A DNA stretch of 64,000 bases. Source: Azoarcus sp. PA01 (GTDB lineage Bacteria > Pseudomonadota > Gammaproteobacteria > Burkholderiales > Rhodocyclaceae). The stretch lies in the NCBI GenBank assembly GCA_001274695.2, contig LARU01000002.1, positions 1,922,001-1,986,000 on the forward strand. The letters run 5' to 3'. Below the pieces are notes generated by a model. The model was not told where the DNA came from, ran no database searches, and saw nothing but the letters and a program-made list of their open reading frames with translations. Shown in pieces: positions 1-9,801 of the stretch. A program made the translations under genes and the position numbers. Numbering within the stretch: the first letter of the stretch is position 1; every line of letters starts with the position of its first letter.

Positions 1-200
1 TTCGTCAGATCGTCGACGCTCGCGAAAGCACCGTTCACCTTGCGGTATTCGACGATCGCCTTGGCTTTCGCCGGCCCGATTCCCTTGACCGTTTCGAGTG
101 CGGCGGCGTCCGCGGTATTGACGTCGACCGGCCCCTCAGCGAGCGCCGCAAGTGGCGACAGGGCGAGGGCGAAGAGCAGCGAACGAAGCAGTTTGTTCAC
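1..200 (-). CDS. ComEA-like helix-hairpin-helix protein (C-terminus outside window)
   Basis: Translation from a GTG at 200 gives a signal peptide (hydrophobic core LLFALALSPLAALA) followed by VDVNTADAAALETVKGIGP, the typical start of a ComEA/Tex-type helix-hairpin-helix domain with its VNTA and GIGPAKA motifs. Such small secreted HhH proteins bind DNA non-specifically; in competent bacteria ComEA holds incoming DNA in the periplasm. A GGAGG sits 7 bases before the GTG. At least 66 residues are visible and the gene runs off the left edge. Role in competence is family knowledge, not shown here. Confidence 0.85.
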   Translation of the reverse strand, partial: MNKLLRSLLFALALSPLAALAEGPVDVNTADAAALETVKGIGPAKAKAIVEYRKVNGAFASVDDLT

Positions 201-240
201 GTGAGTACCTCCAGGCGGGTTCATGCCATATGGCAAATGC

Positions 241-269
241 AATTTACGAGCCGCCACGGAAGATGTCAA
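241..269 (-). promoter_or_regulatory. Sigma-70 promoter of the ComEA-like gene
   Basis: On the minus strand a perfect -35 box TTGACA (264-269) is followed by a 17-base spacer and TAAATT (241-246) as -10. It lies about 40 bases upstream of the GTG start at 200, and no other gene starts here, so it most likely drives the HhH protein. Confidence 0.65.
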
Positions 270-412
270 TGGTATTTAATCTGGGTCGCAAGGCTTGCGG
301 CAGCAGCGACTTTGCTGCACCGAGCAGCGGGTGCGGCACGCGGCCTGCGTGTCTCGAGGATTTTCGGCACCGTCATCGAGTCGCGCTCGGCGCGCTCGAC
401 CGGCTGCGAATG

Positions 413-444
413 GACAAAGACCACCTGCTTCGGTGGTCTTTGTC
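413..444. terminator. Hairpin after rhlE, probable terminator
   Basis: A perfect 13-bp stem (413-425 with 432-444) with a 6-base loop lies about 55 bases after the rhlE stop. The stem begins with AAAG and ends with CTTT in either direction, but no long U-run follows, so a rho-independent role is likely but not certain. The rest of 201-499 holds only the promoter of the downstream gene. Confidence 0.5.
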
Positions 445-499
445 AAAAGCTCGTCGGCACGCAGCGAGGCTGAGCCCCGTGCGCTGCCCAGCGCGGCGT

Positions 500-2026
500 T
501 CAGCGGTTGCGATCGTCCGTCTTGGCGTTGAAGAGGGCCGGACGCGGTTGCGCGCGACGGGTGCCGTCGGGTCGCGGCGCCGGCCGTGCGCTGTCGCTGC
601 GCGGCGTGCCGTTCGGCCCGGCGTTACGCGGTGCCCGGTTGCCGTCTGCGTCGGGACGTGCGCGCTTGGCTTCGATTTCGCTGCGCGGAGCGCGATTGCC
701 GAAATTGTCGGCGTCGCGTGATCGGGCGGGAGCCCGGGCCGGCGACGTCGGCGCCGCCTGCCGGCCGGCGGGGCGGTCGGTGCGGGCCTGGCGCGGCGCG
801 TTCGCGTTGTTGTGGCGCGACGGCTGACGCGGCTGGGGCCGCGGAGGCCGGGCGTCGCTCTCGTTCGGGTCGACCGGCGCGATCGCGAAAGCCGGCAGCG
901 CTTCGCGGTCGATCGTGCGCTTGATCAGCCGCTCGATGGCCGTCAGGTGCTGGCGCTCTTCCGAGTCGACGAAGGACACTGCGGCGCCGCTCGAACCTGC
1001 GCGGCCGGTGCGGCCGATGCGGTGGACGTAGTCTTCGGGAACGTTCGGCAGTTCGAAGTTCACGACGTGCGGCAACTGGTCGATGTCGAGTCCGCGCGCG
1101 GCGATGTCGGTCGCGACCAGCACCGGCAGCGAGCCGTCCTTGAACTCGGCCAGCGCGCGCGTGCGCGCCGACTGGCTCTTGTTGCCGTGGATCGCCGCCG
1201 ACGGGATGCCGTGCTTGGCGAGGTATTCGGCGAGCTTGTTGGCGCCGTGCTTGGTGCGGGTGAACACCAGCACCTGATGCCAGTCGTTTTCCTTGACCAG
1301 ATGCACGAGCAGGTCGCGCTTCTGCTTCTGCGCGACCGAATAGACCGACTGCTCCACGAGTTCGGACGCAGTGTTGCGTCGCGCGACTTCGACGCAGCCC
1401 GGATTGTGCAGCAGGCCGTTCGCGAGGCTGCGGATCTCGTCCGAGAAAGTCGCCGAGAACAGCAGGTTCTGGCGCTGCTTCGGCAGCAGCGCGAGGATCT
1501 TGCGGATGTCGCGGATGAAGCCCATGTCGAGCATGCGGTCGGCTTCGTCGAGGATCAGGATCTCGACGCCCGACAGGTCGAGCGTCTTCTGGCCGACGTG
1601 GTCGAGCAGCCGGCCCGGAGTCGCGACGAGGATGTCGACGCGTTTTTTCAGCGCCTGGATCTGCGGGTTGATGCCGACGCCACCGAACATCACCATCGAT
1701 GTCATCGGCAGGTGCTTGCCGTAGGTCTGCACCGACTCTTCGACCTGCGCCGCGAGTTCGCGCGTCGGCGTCAGGATCAGGCAGCGCGGGCGGCCGGCTT
1801 TCGGGTTCGCCGCCGGCGCGGCGGACAGGCGGTGCAGCACCGGCAGCGTGAAACCGGCAGTCTTGCCGGTGCCGGTCTGCGCGGCGGCGAGCAGGTCGCC
1901 GCCGGCGAGCACCAGCGGGATCGCCTGGGCCTGGATCGGCGTCGGCGTCGTGTAGCCGGATTCGGAAATTGCGCGCAGCAGCGGTTCGGCCAGTCCGAGA
2001 CCGGCAAAGTTTGCTTCTGATGTCAT
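500..2026 (-). CDS. rhlE: DEAD-box ATP-dependent RNA helicase, RhlE type
   Basis: 508 residues from ATG 2026, preceded by GGAGC 10 bases upstream; the open frame extends further back but without family similarity. All helicase motifs are visible: Q motif GYTTPTPIQ, Walker [26 protein letters not shown] (near residue 160), SAT, ARGLDI and HRIGRTGR. The core ends near residue 385 and is followed by about 120 residues rich in Arg, Pro, Ala and Asn, the disordered RNA-binding tail usual for RhlE. It probably unwinds RNA during ribosome assembly or RNA decay in the cytoplasm. Monocistronic, with a hairpin downstream. Confidence 0.93.
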   Translation of the reverse strand: MTSEANFAGLGLAEPLLRAISESGYTTPTPIQAQAIPLVLAGGDLLAAAQTGTGKTAGFTLPVLHRLSAAPAANPKAGRPRCLILTPTRELAAQVEESVQTYGKHLPMTSMVMFGGVGINPQIQALKKRVDILVATPGRLLDHVGQKTLDLSGVEILILDEADRMLDMGFIRDIRKILALLPKQRQNLLFSATFSDEIRSLANGLLHNPGCVEVARRNTASELVEQSVYSVAQKQKRDLLVHLVKENDWHQVLVFTRTKHGANKLAEYLAKHGIPSAAIHGNKSQSARTRALAEFKDGSLPVLVATDIAARGLDIDQLPHVVNFELPNVPEDYVHRIGRTGRAGSSGAAVSFVDSEERQHLTAIERLIKRTIDREALPAFAIAPVDPNESDARPPRPQPRQPSRHNNANAPRQARTDRPAGRQAAPTSPARAPARSRDADNFGNRAPRSEIEAKRARPDADGNRAPRNAGPNGTPRSDSARPAPRPDGTRRAQPRPALFNAKTDDRNR

Positions 2027-2299
2027 CGAGAAAATTGCTCCAGCGACGGCCTGTCGCTCAAGCTGAGTGACACCAATCGAGGCGGGCGGGGAAATGAGAC
2101 CGGAAAAGGTCGTTGGGGACGAGCGTCGCCGATTGGCTGGGCGCACGCAAGAGATGGATTGTACGGGCTTTTGCGGCAGTGCAGAGGAATTCTTGCGCAA
2201 AGTGTGGGCGACGCGCCACGCTACTCCTTACGGACAATGTTTCGGCAGCCGATTGGCGGTTATAGTCCTCGTTCTGTCCATGGCTACAGGTGCCGCTCA

Positions 2300-3442
2300 A
2301 TGCAAGCTTCCTGTCCGCGTTTGTCACGCCTTCGGTCGCGTCTCGCGCGGCGACTCGGCCTGAAAGCGCTGGCCGGCCTGGTGCTGGTCGCCTGCATGAT
2401 TCTCGCGTTCGGCGCGATCGCCGGCCGTGTCGCGTTCGCGACGTGGAGTTTTCTCGTCGAAGGCAAAGTCGCGGTGGCAACGACTTCCGCGGCCGCGTCG
2501 ATGCTCGCGTTCGCGCTCGCGTGGCGCGGCCTCGGGTGGTTGCTCGCGCCGGCGGCCTGCCCCGCCGGTGTTCGCCTGCCGCGCGACGCGGCCCGCTCCC
2601 TCCATGCGATGATCGACCAGATGAGCCAGCGCTTCGGCGGGATTCCCGTCGACGCGGTGTGGATCGGGGGCGACATGAACGCGGCGATCCTGCAACGGCC
2701 GCGCTGGGGCTGGATCGGCCCGATCGAGACGCATCTGATCATCGGTCTGCCGCTTGCCCACAGCGTGTCGCGGCGGCAGTTCTGCGCGATCCTCGCTCAC
2801 GAATTCGCCCATCTGGCGTGCCAGCGGCAGCGGCTCGACGCGTGGTGGGGGCACTTGCGCGCGTGGTGGTTTCGCGTGCTGGACCGCTGCATCGACGGCA
2901 TTCCGCTGCTCGGGCGCGGCTTCGAATGGGGGTTCGCGGGCGATCTGCGCGAGGCGCTGCGCCTCGCGCGCCTCGAAGAGTTCGAAGCCGATGCGGTCGC
3001 CGCGCGCGTCGTCGGCGCGCAACTGGTCGGCGAAGCGCTCGTCGAAGTCGCGCTGAAAGAGCGTTTTCTCAGCGAGGATTACTGGCGCAAAGTCATGGCG
3101 CAGAGCCGGCTGCAGCCGGAACCGTCGATCCGCCCGTACCGCGACATGGGGCTGGGGATGATGGCGGGTTTCAGGCGGCCGATGCCGGGACTGCTCGATC
3201 TGCGGCGCTGGATGGCGGGCGACGAAGAGCAGGCGCAAGGCGCCAATTTTCACCCGACGGTCGCCGAGCGCTTGCGGGCGCTGCGCGTGCGCCCGGCGGT
3301 GTCGCACGGCGCGCGCAAGTCGGTCGCGGACGCCTGCCTCGCGCCGCTGCTGCCGACGCTGGCATGGGTCTTCGATCGCGCGTGGTGGGAGGACTCGCGC
3401 CTCGCGTGGCGGGGCTGTTACCAGCTGTCGCACCCGCGCTGA
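2300..3442 (+). CDS. M48-family zinc metalloprotease, membrane anchored
   Basis: About 380 residues from ATG 2300. Two hydrophobic segments come first (around residues 25-50 and 65-85), then a peptidase domain with the zinc motif HEFAH and the downstream LEEFEADAVA, which supplies the third ligand in M48 (Ste24/HtpX) peptidases. The cytoplasmic or periplasmic orientation cannot be read from the sequence, and the substrate is unknown. The start is uncertain: only a weak AGG precedes 2300, and the frame is open back to 2159. A -10-like TATAGT lies about 45 bases upstream. It converges on btuF with a 10-base gap. Confidence 0.8.
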   Translation: MQASCPRLSRLRSRLARRLGLKALAGLVLVACMILAFGAIAGRVAFATWSFLVEGKVAVATTSAAASMLAFALAWRGLGWLLAPAACPAGVRLPRDAARSLHAMIDQMSQRFGGIPVDAVWIGGDMNAAILQRPRWGWIGPIETHLIIGLPLAHSVSRRQFCAILAHEFAHLACQRQRLDAWWGHLRAWWFRVLDRCIDGIPLLGRGFEWGFAGDLREALRLARLEEFEADAVAARVVGAQLVGEALVEVALKERFLSEDYWRKVMAQSRLQPEPSIRPYRDMGLGMMAGFRRPMPGLLDLRRWMAGDEEQAQGANFHPTVAERLRALRVRPAVSHGARKSVADACLAPLLPTLAWVFDRAWWEDSRLAWRGCYQLSHPR

Positions 3443-3452
3443 AGGGCGATCG

Positions 3453-4346
3453 TCAGCGCACGCCGCGTTTCGCGCGCGCCGCGTCGAGAAATTCGCACAG
3501 CTGCGCGGCGCCGTCGAGAATCCGCGGCGTGTGGCGCTGGATGAGTTCGGGCGGCACGAAATAGAGATTCCCGGCGCGGCTCGCCGCGAGCCCCGGCCAG
3601 CGTTTCCACCGATCGAGCCATTCCGGGCGCGCGTCGCCCATGCCGCTGGCGACGATCACTTCCGGATCGGCCGCGAGCACGCTTTCGACGCCGATCGCCG
3701 GCGCAAGCTGCGCCAGCGCGCCGAACACGTTCCTGCCGCCGCACAAGCGTATGACGTCCGAAATCAGGTGCTCGTCGTTGATCGTCATCAGCGGATCGTC
3801 CCAGATCTGGTAGAACAGCGGCACCGCTGGCAGCTTGCCGTAACGCCGTGCGAGCGCCGTCCTGCGCGCGCGAAACGACTCGGCCGCGGCGTGGCCGGCC
3901 GGTTCGCTGCCGGCGAGGCGGCCGAACGTCTCGAGGCTGTGCGCGACGTCGTCGAGACTGCGCGGTTCGTTGAGGAACACCGGGATCCCGAGCGCGGCGA
4001 GCTTGTCGAGATGCGCGTTGCGATTGCCGCTGCGCCACGCGATGACGAGGTCCGGCCGCAATGCCGCGACCGCCTCCATATCGACGTTGCTGTAGCCGCC
4101 GACGCGCGGCAGCGCCTTAGCCGCCTCCGGGAAGTCGCTGTACTCGACGGCGCCGACGATTCGCGCTCCCGCGCCCGCGGCGAACAGCAACTCGGTGACG
4201 TGCGGCGCGAGGCTGACGATGCGACGTGCCGGCTGCGCGAGCTGCACGCGGCGTCCGGTGTCGTCCTCGACGACGAGTTCCGCGCGCAGCGGAGCGGCGA
4301 GCAGGAGGCAAAGGCAGAGGGTCGCGGCGATACGAAGCGGGGTCAT
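3453..4346 (-). CDS. btuF: Periplasmic vitamin B12-type ABC substrate-binding protein
   Basis: 297 residues with a clear signal peptide (LCLCLLLAAPLRA, cleavage before ELVVED). The mature part has the BtuF/FepB fold signatures: RRIVSLAPHVTELLFAAGAG near the start, VGGYSNVDMEAVAALRPDLV, and an ISDVIRLCGGRNVF segment before the second lobe. It binds corrinoid or a related metal chelate and passes it to a BtuCD transporter not present in this window. It diverges from cobQ 108 bases away, and both fit B12 scavenging and assembly that feed the two B12-dependent mutases further right. An iron-siderophore ligand cannot be excluded. Confidence 0.85.
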   Translation of the reverse strand: MTPLRIAATLCLCLLLAAPLRAELVVEDDTGRRVQLAQPARRIVSLAPHVTELLFAAGAGARIVGAVEYSDFPEAAKALPRVGGYSNVDMEAVAALRPDLVIAWRSGNRNAHLDKLAALGIPVFLNEPRSLDDVAHSLETFGRLAGSEPAGHAAAESFRARRTALARRYGKLPAVPLFYQIWDDPLMTINDEHLISDVIRLCGGRNVFGALAQLAPAIGVESVLAADPEVIVASGMGDARPEWLDRWKRWPGLAASRAGNLYFVPPELIQRHTPRILDGAAQLCEFLDAARAKRGVR

Positions 4347-4454
4347 CGGAGGTACCGTGAAGCCGGCGCCAGGCCCGATCAGCCTGGAAATCGTCGGCGA
4401 AGCTTATCTAATCGGCGATAATCCGCCGCTTTCAACGAAGCGGGATTTTACGCG

Positions 4455-5924
4455 ATGCCACATGCCGTTGCGCTGATGGTTCAGGGAACGACGTCGGACG
4501 CCGGGAAAAGCACGCTCGTCGCCGGCCTCGCCCGGGTGCTGTTTCGCCGCGGCGTGCGCATCGCGCCGTTCAAGCCGCAGAACATGGCGTTGAATTCCGC
4601 CGTGACCGTCGACGGCGGCGAGATCGGCCGTGCGCAGGCACTGCAGGCGCTCGCCGCAGGGCTCGCGCCGCACAGCGATTTCAATCCGGTGCTGCTGAAG
4701 CCGTCGACCGACGTCGGCGCGCAAGTCATCATCCACGGCCGCGTCGCGCTGAGCCTGTCGGCGCGCGATTACCATGCGTACAAGCCGACCGCGATGGCGG
4801 CGGTGATGGCGTCGTGGGATCGCCTCGTCACCGCGTACGAGTGCGTGCTCGTCGAAGGCGCGGGCAGTCCCGCGGAAATCAATCTGCGCGACCGCGACAT
4901 CGCGAACATGGGGTTCGCCGAAGCCGCCGACGTGCCGGTGATCCTTGTCGCCGACATCGACCGCGGCGGAGTGTTCGCGCATCTGGTCGGCACGCTGGAA
5001 CTGCTGTCGCCGTCCGAGCAGGCGCGCGTCAAGGGCTTCGTCATCAACCGCTTTCGCGGCGACCTCGCGCTGCTGCAGCCCGGGCTCGACTGGCTCGAAG
5101 CGCGCACCGGGCGGCCGGTGCTCGGCGTGCTGCCGTACCTGCACGGGCTGTTCCTCGACGCCGAGGACGGCCTCGCCGATGCCCGCGCCGACAAGGGCGA
5201 AGCGCGCGTCACGGTGGTCGCGCCGGTCTATCCGCGCATCTCGAACCACACCGACCTCGACGCGCTGCGCCTGCACCCGCAAGTCGATTTCCGCTGGGTC
5301 GGCCCCGGCCAGGCGCTGCCGGCGGCGGACCTGATCGTGCTGCCCGGTTCGAAGAGCGTGCAGGCGGACCTCGCGTGGCTGCGCGCGCAGGGCTGGGACG
5401 CCGCGATCCTGCGGCACCTGCGCTACGGCGGCAAGCTCGCCGGCATCTGCGGCGGCTTCCAGATGCTCGGTCGGTGGCTGCACGATCCGCTCGGCCTCGA
5501 AGGCGGCGCCGGCAGCACCGCCGGGCTGGGCCTGCTCGACATGGAAACGACGCTCGCCGCCGAAAAGCGCCTCGAGAACGTGTGCGCGACGCTGAACCTT
5601 CCCGGCTCGCCCGCAGCGGCAGGCTACGAGATCCACATGGGGGTGAGCCGCGGCGCGGCGCTCGAGCGGCCGGCGCTGCAGTTCGGGCCTGGACGCGGCG
5701 ACGGCGCGCTGTCGGCGGACGGCCAGATCCTCGGCACGTATCTCCACGGGCTCTTCGACACGCCCGGCGCGCTGTCGGCGCTGCTCGCGTGGGCGGGCGC
5801 CGGGGACGTCGAAAGCGTCGATCTCGCCGCGCGGCGCGAAGCCGACCTCGACCGGCTGGCCGACGCGATCGAGCGCCACCTCGACCTCGGCCGGCTGTTT
5901 CCGGAGGCATGGGTCGGGAGGTAA
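4455..5924 (+). CDS. cobQ: Cobyric acid synthase (adenosylcobyric acid a,c-diamide amidotransferase)
   Basis: 489 residues, normal family length. The N-terminal dethiobiotin-synthetase-like domain starts with the P-loop [11 protein letters not shown] and has [10 protein letters not shown]. The C-terminal class I glutamine amidotransferase-like domain carries the nucleophile in [12 protein letters not shown] and histidines in GYEIHMG and GTYLHGLF. It amidates four side chains of adenosylcobyrinic acid a,c-diamide using glutamine and ATP in cobalamin synthesis. The ATG at 4455 has only a weak ribosome site, but the start matches family N-termini. It diverges from btuF. Confidence 0.96.
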   Translation: MPHAVALMVQGTTSDAGKSTLVAGLARVLFRRGVRIAPFKPQNMALNSAVTVDGGEIGRAQALQALAAGLAPHSDFNPVLLKPSTDVGAQVIIHGRVALSLSARDYHAYKPTAMAAVMASWDRLVTAYECVLVEGAGSPAEINLRDRDIANMGFAEAADVPVILVADIDRGGVFAHLVGTLELLSPSEQARVKGFVINRFRGDLALLQPGLDWLEARTGRPVLGVLPYLHGLFLDAEDGLADARADKGEARVTVVAPVYPRISNHTDLDALRLHPQVDFRWVGPGQALPAADLIVLPGSKSVQADLAWLRAQGWDAAILRHLRYGGKLAGICGGFQMLGRWLHDPLGLEGGAGSTAGLGLLDMETTLAAEKRLENVCATLNLPGSPAAAGYEIHMGVSRGAALERPALQFGPGRGDGALSADGQILGTYLHGLFDTPGALSALLAWAGAGDVESVDLAARREADLDRLADAIERHLDLGRLFPEAWVGR

Positions 5925-5980
5925 CGCCTCCCGCAATCTTTACGACTTCTTTACCCGGCCGCGCCTACGATGCGGCCGCT

Positions 5981-7501
5981 ATGGACCTCTACCACCGCGT
6001 GGCGCGCGGGCGCAGGCTTCTGGCCGGCGCGCGCCTTGCGCCCGGCGCGCTGCGCACCTATGTCCTGAACACCCTCGGCGTGGTCGTGATGATCTTCGGC
6101 CTGCTGATGGGCTTTCCGCTCGCGGTGTCGTGGTTGCTGGACGACACCGCGACAGTGGCTTACGACGAGGCGATCCTGATCACGTTCGGCGCCGGCCTCG
6201 TGCTATGGGCGACGACGCGCGGAACGCGGCGCGACTTGCGCCCGCGCGACGGCTTCCTGCTGGTCGCGGCCACCTGGGCCGTGATGCCGGTATTCGGCAG
6301 CCTGCCGCTGATCTTCTACCTGCCCGAACTCTCGTTCACCGACGCCTATTTCGAAGCCGCGTCCGGGTTGTCGACGACGGGCGCGACGGTGCTCACCGGG
6401 CTCGACAAGCTGCCGATTTCGATCAACCTGTGGCGGACTTTCCTGCACTGGGTCGGCGGCATGGGCGTGATCGTGCTGATGGTTGCGATCCTGCCGCTGC
6501 TCGGCATCGGCGGCCGCGAGGTGTTCAAGGCGGAGGCGCCGGGGCCGATGAAGGAATCGAGCCTGACGCCGCGCATTGCCGAGACCGCGAAAGGCCTATG
6601 GACCGTGTATACGCTGATCACCGTCGCATGTGGGCTCAGCCTGTGGGCAGCCGGCATGGCGCCGTGGGAGTCCCTGATCCACGCGTTTTCGATCGTCGGT
6701 CTGGGCGGGTTTTCGAGCAAGGACGCGTCGCTCGGCCACTTCGACAGCGTGCCGATCGAGCTCGTCACGATCGCTTTCGCGCTGCTCGCCGCCTGCAACT
6801 ACGGCACGCATTATCTTGCGCTGGCGCGCCGAAGCTTCGGCCCCTACGCCGAGGATCCGGAGATCCGCTGGTTTTTCGCTGTACAGATCATCGCGATCCT
6901 GTTCCTGACTGCGTACCTGACGTACTTCGGCGCGCACGAAGACCTGTGGGCGACGCTGCGCTACGTCGCGTTCCATGTCGTCTCGATATCGACCTCGCTC
7001 GGCCTCGCGAGCTACGATTACACGCTGTGGCCGATGTTCGCGCAGCTGCTGATCCTCTTTCTCGGCAGTTTCGCCCCGTGCTCGGGCTCGACCGGCGGCG
7101 GCATCAAGATGATCCGCGCGATCATTCTGTACCAGCAGGTTTTCCGCGAAGTCGTGCGCTCGCTGCATCCGGCCGCGGTAAGGCCGGTGCGCATCGGCAA
7201 CGCGCTGGTGTCGGATCAGGTGTTGCATGCCGTGCTCGGTTTCAGCTTCATGTACATGGTCAGCATCGTGGCGCTGACGCTGGTGCTGTCGGCGGCCGGG
7301 CTCGAGATCATCACCGCGTTCTCCGCCGTCGTCGCCTGCATCAACAACACCGGCCCGGGGCTCGGTGCGGTCGGCCCGGCGTCGAATTACCAGGCGCTCA
7401 CCGACGCCCAGACGTGGGTGCTGTCGTTCACGATGATTCTCGGCCGCCTGGAAATCTTCACGCTGCTCGTCGTGCTGACGCCGACGTTCTGGCGCCGCTG
7501 A
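5981..7501 (+). CDS. trkH: TrkH/KtrB-family potassium uptake membrane protein
   Basis: 506 residues, about ten hydrophobic helices, with the four pore-loop signatures of this family: GLSTTGATV, GLGGFS, GSTGGGIKM and NNTGPGLG, each contributing a selectivity-filter glycine. It imports K+ across the inner membrane, normally with a cytoplasmic TrkA/KtrA nucleotide-binding gate that is not encoded nearby. The start at 5981 is the first ATG before the homologous segment, 56 bases after cobQ; the frame is open far upstream through the cobQ shadow. It converges on a KdpE-type regulator 9 bases away, suggesting a K+-linked locus. Confidence 0.92.
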   Translation: MDLYHRVARGRRLLAGARLAPGALRTYVLNTLGVVVMIFGLLMGFPLAVSWLLDDTATVAYDEAILITFGAGLVLWATTRGTRRDLRPRDGFLLVAATWAVMPVFGSLPLIFYLPELSFTDAYFEAASGLSTTGATVLTGLDKLPISINLWRTFLHWVGGMGVIVLMVAILPLLGIGGREVFKAEAPGPMKESSLTPRIAETAKGLWTVYTLITVACGLSLWAAGMAPWESLIHAFSIVGLGGFSSKDASLGHFDSVPIELVTIAFALLAACNYGTHYLALARRSFGPYAEDPEIRWFFAVQIIAILFLTAYLTYFGAHEDLWATLRYVAFHVVSISTSLGLASYDYTLWPMFAQLLILFLGSFAPCSGSTGGGIKMIRAIILYQQVFREVVRSLHPAAVRPVRIGNALVSDQVLHAVLGFSFMYMVSIVALTLVLSAAGLEIITAFSAVVACINNTGPGLGAVGPASNYQALTDAQTWVLSFTMILGRLEIFTLLVVLTPTFWRR

Positions 7502-7510
7502 AGGGCGCGC

Positions 7511-8212
7511 CTACAGCGCCAGCCGGTAGCCGACGCCCGGCACGGTGAGGATGTGCGACGGGAAAGCCGGGTTCGGTTCGAGCTTGCGGCGCAGACCGGC
7601 CATGTACACGCGCAGGTAATGCGTGTGTTCGACGTGGGCCGGACCCCAGATCTGCGCGAGCAGCTGGCGGTGCGTCAGCACGCGGCCGGCGTTCGCGATC
7701 AGATGACCGAGCAGCTTGTATTCGATCGGGGTCAGATGGACCGGCTCGCCGGCCCGGGTCACGGTGCGCCGCGTCGGGTCGACGACGATGTCGCCGAAGC
7801 TCACGACGGCCGGCCCGTCCGACTGCGGCCGCAGCGCGCGGCGCAGCAGCGCGCGCACGCGGGCAAGCAGCTCGGCGACGCCAAAAGGCTTGGTCAGGTA
7901 ATCGTCGGCGCCGGCATCGAGTGCCGCGACCTTGTCGGCTTCGTCGTCGCGCGCGGACAGCACGAGGACCGGCACGGCTGACCAGGCGCGCAGCTGCGCG
8001 ATCAGTTCGCCGCCGTCGCCGTCGGGCAGGCCGAGATCGACGATCAGCAGGTCCGCCTTGCGCGAACCTGCTTCGATCAGGCCGCGTGCCGCAGTCGCGG
8101 CTTCGACGACCTGACAGTGCTCGGATTCGAGCGCGGCGCGCAAGAAGCGCCGGATGTGGGGTTCGTCCTCGATGATGACGACAACCGGAGCAGGGCTGCG
8201 CGGCGCGCTCAT
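7511..8212 (-). CDS. kdpE: OmpR/KdpE-family response regulator
   Basis: 233 residues: a receiver domain (acidic pair in VVVIIEDEPH, phospho-acceptor Asp in LLIVDLGLPDGDG, Lys in YLTKPFG) and a C-terminal winged helix ending in HILTVPGVGYRL, all typical of KdpE. Its ATG overlaps the stop of the upstream sensor gene as ATGA, so the two are translationally coupled. KdpE normally activates kdpFABC at low K+; no kdp genes are in this window, and the neighbour is trkH. The symbol rests on family resemblance rather than a demonstrated target. Confidence 0.88.
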   Translation of the reverse strand: MSAPRSPAPVVVIIEDEPHIRRFLRAALESEHCQVVEAATAARGLIEAGSRKADLLIVDLGLPDGDGGELIAQLRAWSAVPVLVLSARDDEADKVAALDAGADDYLTKPFGVAELLARVRALLRRALRPQSDGPAVVSFGDIVVDPTRRTVTRAGEPVHLTPIEYKLLGHLIANAGRVLTHRQLLAQIWGPAHVEHTHYLRVYMAGLRRKLEPNPAFPSHILTVPGVGYRLAL

Positions 8213-9741
8213 GAGTCGGCCTGCGGCAACGCCGGCGGCTCGCCGCGCGGGAGTTCGACGACGAAGCGCGCGCCGCCGGCGGCCGCGTTTTCCGCGCGCA
8301 CGGTGCCGCCATGGGCGTGGACGATCGCCTCGACGATCGCGAGCCCGAGGCCGATGCCCGGTCTCGCCGATTCGGTCTGGCCGCGGCTGAACTTCGCGAA
8401 CAGCTCCTGCGCGCGTCCGGGCGGCAGTCCCGGGCCGTCGTCGGCGACGACGATCTCGATTGCTTCGTCGAGCGCTCGTGCGCGGATTTCGATGCAGCCG
8501 CCTGCCGGCGTGTACTTCGCGGCATTTTCCAGCAGATTGCAGAACACCCGGTCCATCAGCACCGCGTCGATCTGCACCAGCGGCAGGTCGGCCGGCAGAT
8601 CGAGCCGCAGGCGGTGACCGGCGAGCTGGCGTGCGCGCGCCTGCAGACTCGCACCGACAACGTCCTCGAGCGGCTGCCATTCACGTTGCAGCCGGACTTT
8701 GCCGGACTGCAGCCGCGCCATGTCGAGCAGGTTTCCGACGAGCGCACTGGTGCGCAGTGCTTCTTCGCGAATCCCCTGGGCGAGTTCGGCCTGCGCAGCC
8801 GGCAGCGGCGGCCCGGCGAGCGGCAGCGCGTCCGCGAGCCCTGCCAGCGCGGTCAGCGGTGTGCGCAAGTCGTGCGACAAGGCGCCGAGCAGCGAATTGC
8901 GCAGCCGCTCGGACGCCATCTCGACCTGCGCTGCCTGCGCCACGGCGATGTAATGGACGCGTTCGAGCGCGATCGCGATCAGCGCGGCGAAAGTCTCGAG
9001 CAACGGAAGCTGGCCGGCGGACCACGCGCCTCGTCTGTCGCCGGCTTCGACCGCCATGACGCCGCGCACCTGCATCGGTCCGCGAAGCGGAACCAGCACG
9101 ATGCCGTCCGATTCGGCAGCAGGGGGATGGGGGCCATGCGGGTCGGCAATCACCCGGCGCGCGCGTTCGACCAGCGCGGCGTCGCACGGCGTGTCGTCGG
9201 CCGCCGCGATCCGTCCGTCGCCTTGCGGCAGAAGCAGCCTTGCACGGGCCCCGAAGCCGTCGCGCAGATAGCGTGCGGTGATGTCGGCGATCTGCGCCGC
9301 GGTCAGCGCGGCCGACAGCTCGCCGCCCATTTCGCAAAGGGCGTGCGTGTGCCGTTCGCGAAGCTGCGCGGCGTCACGCTGCAGCTTCAGCTTCGCCGCG
9401 AGCTCGGCGGTGATCAGCGCCACCGCGAGCAGCACTGCGAAAGTCAGCAGGTACTGCAGATCGCCGACCGCGAACGTGAGATGCGGGGCGACGAAGAAGA
9501 AGTCGAACAGCGCGACGGACAGGAATGCAGCGAAAACCGCCGGCCCGCGGCCGAAGCGTGCCGCGGAGAACAGCACCGCGAGCGGGAACAGCATGACGAT
9601 GTTGACCGGATCGAGATGGTGGCCGAGCGCCGCGCTGCTGAACAGGGCGACCGCACCGACTGCGAAGCCCGCCATTGCATACATCTGCCAATCGGGCCGG
9701 AGCCGGGGCGGCGTGAACTTGTTCTGGACGGAATCGGTCAT
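8209..9741 (-). CDS. Short KdpD-like sensor histidine kinase lacking the N-terminal sensor half
   Basis: 510 residues, against about 890 for full KdpD. It starts directly at the four-helix DUF4118 membrane unit (residues about 20-125), followed by a GAF-like region, the H-box GALSHDLRTPLTAL (near residue 285) and an HATPase domain with NLLENAAKYT, DDGPGL and GIGLGLAI. The cytoplasmic KdpD and USP sensor domains that sense K+ and c-di-AMP in E. coli are absent. No remnant of them is apparent upstream, where an enoyl-CoA hydratase gene follows after 60 bases. It overlaps kdpE by 4 bases. The signal is therefore unknown. Confidence 0.88.
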   Translation of the reverse strand: MTDSVQNKFTPPRLRPDWQMYAMAGFAVGAVALFSSAALGHHLDPVNIVMLFPLAVLFSAARFGRGPAVFAAFLSVALFDFFFVAPHLTFAVGDLQYLLTFAVLLAVALITAELAAKLKLQRDAAQLRERHTHALCEMGGELSAALTAAQIADITARYLRDGFGARARLLLPQGDGRIAAADDTPCDAALVERARRVIADPHGPHPPAAESDGIVLVPLRGPMQVRGVMAVEAGDRRGAWSAGQLPLLETFAALIAIALERVHYIAVAQAAQVEMASERLRNSLLGALSHDLRTPLTALAGLADALPLAGPPLPAAQAELAQGIREEALRTSALVGNLLDMARLQSGKVRLQREWQPLEDVVGASLQARARQLAGHRLRLDLPADLPLVQIDAVLMDRVFCNLLENAAKYTPAGGCIEIRARALDEAIEIVVADDGPGLPPGRAQELFAKFSRGQTESARPGIGLGLAIVEAIVHAHGGTVRAENAAAGGARFVVELPRGEPPALPQADS

Positions 9742-9801
9742 CGGTGGACTTTAACCCGGCTTGCCGCGCTTGCTGCCGGACCCAGCTGACGTCCGGCAGG
9801 G

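Noticed and set aside
812..2020. Long plus-strand reading frame opposite rhlE (402 codons)
   Set aside because: It is antisense to a clear DEAD-box helicase, is Arg/Asp-rich with no family motif, and has no ribosome site; such frames are common in high-GC DNA.
5941..5980. Upstream extension of trkH through the cobQ gene
   Set aside because: The frame is open back to 4814 but is an Arg-rich shadow of cobQ. The membrane protein begins at ATG 5981.
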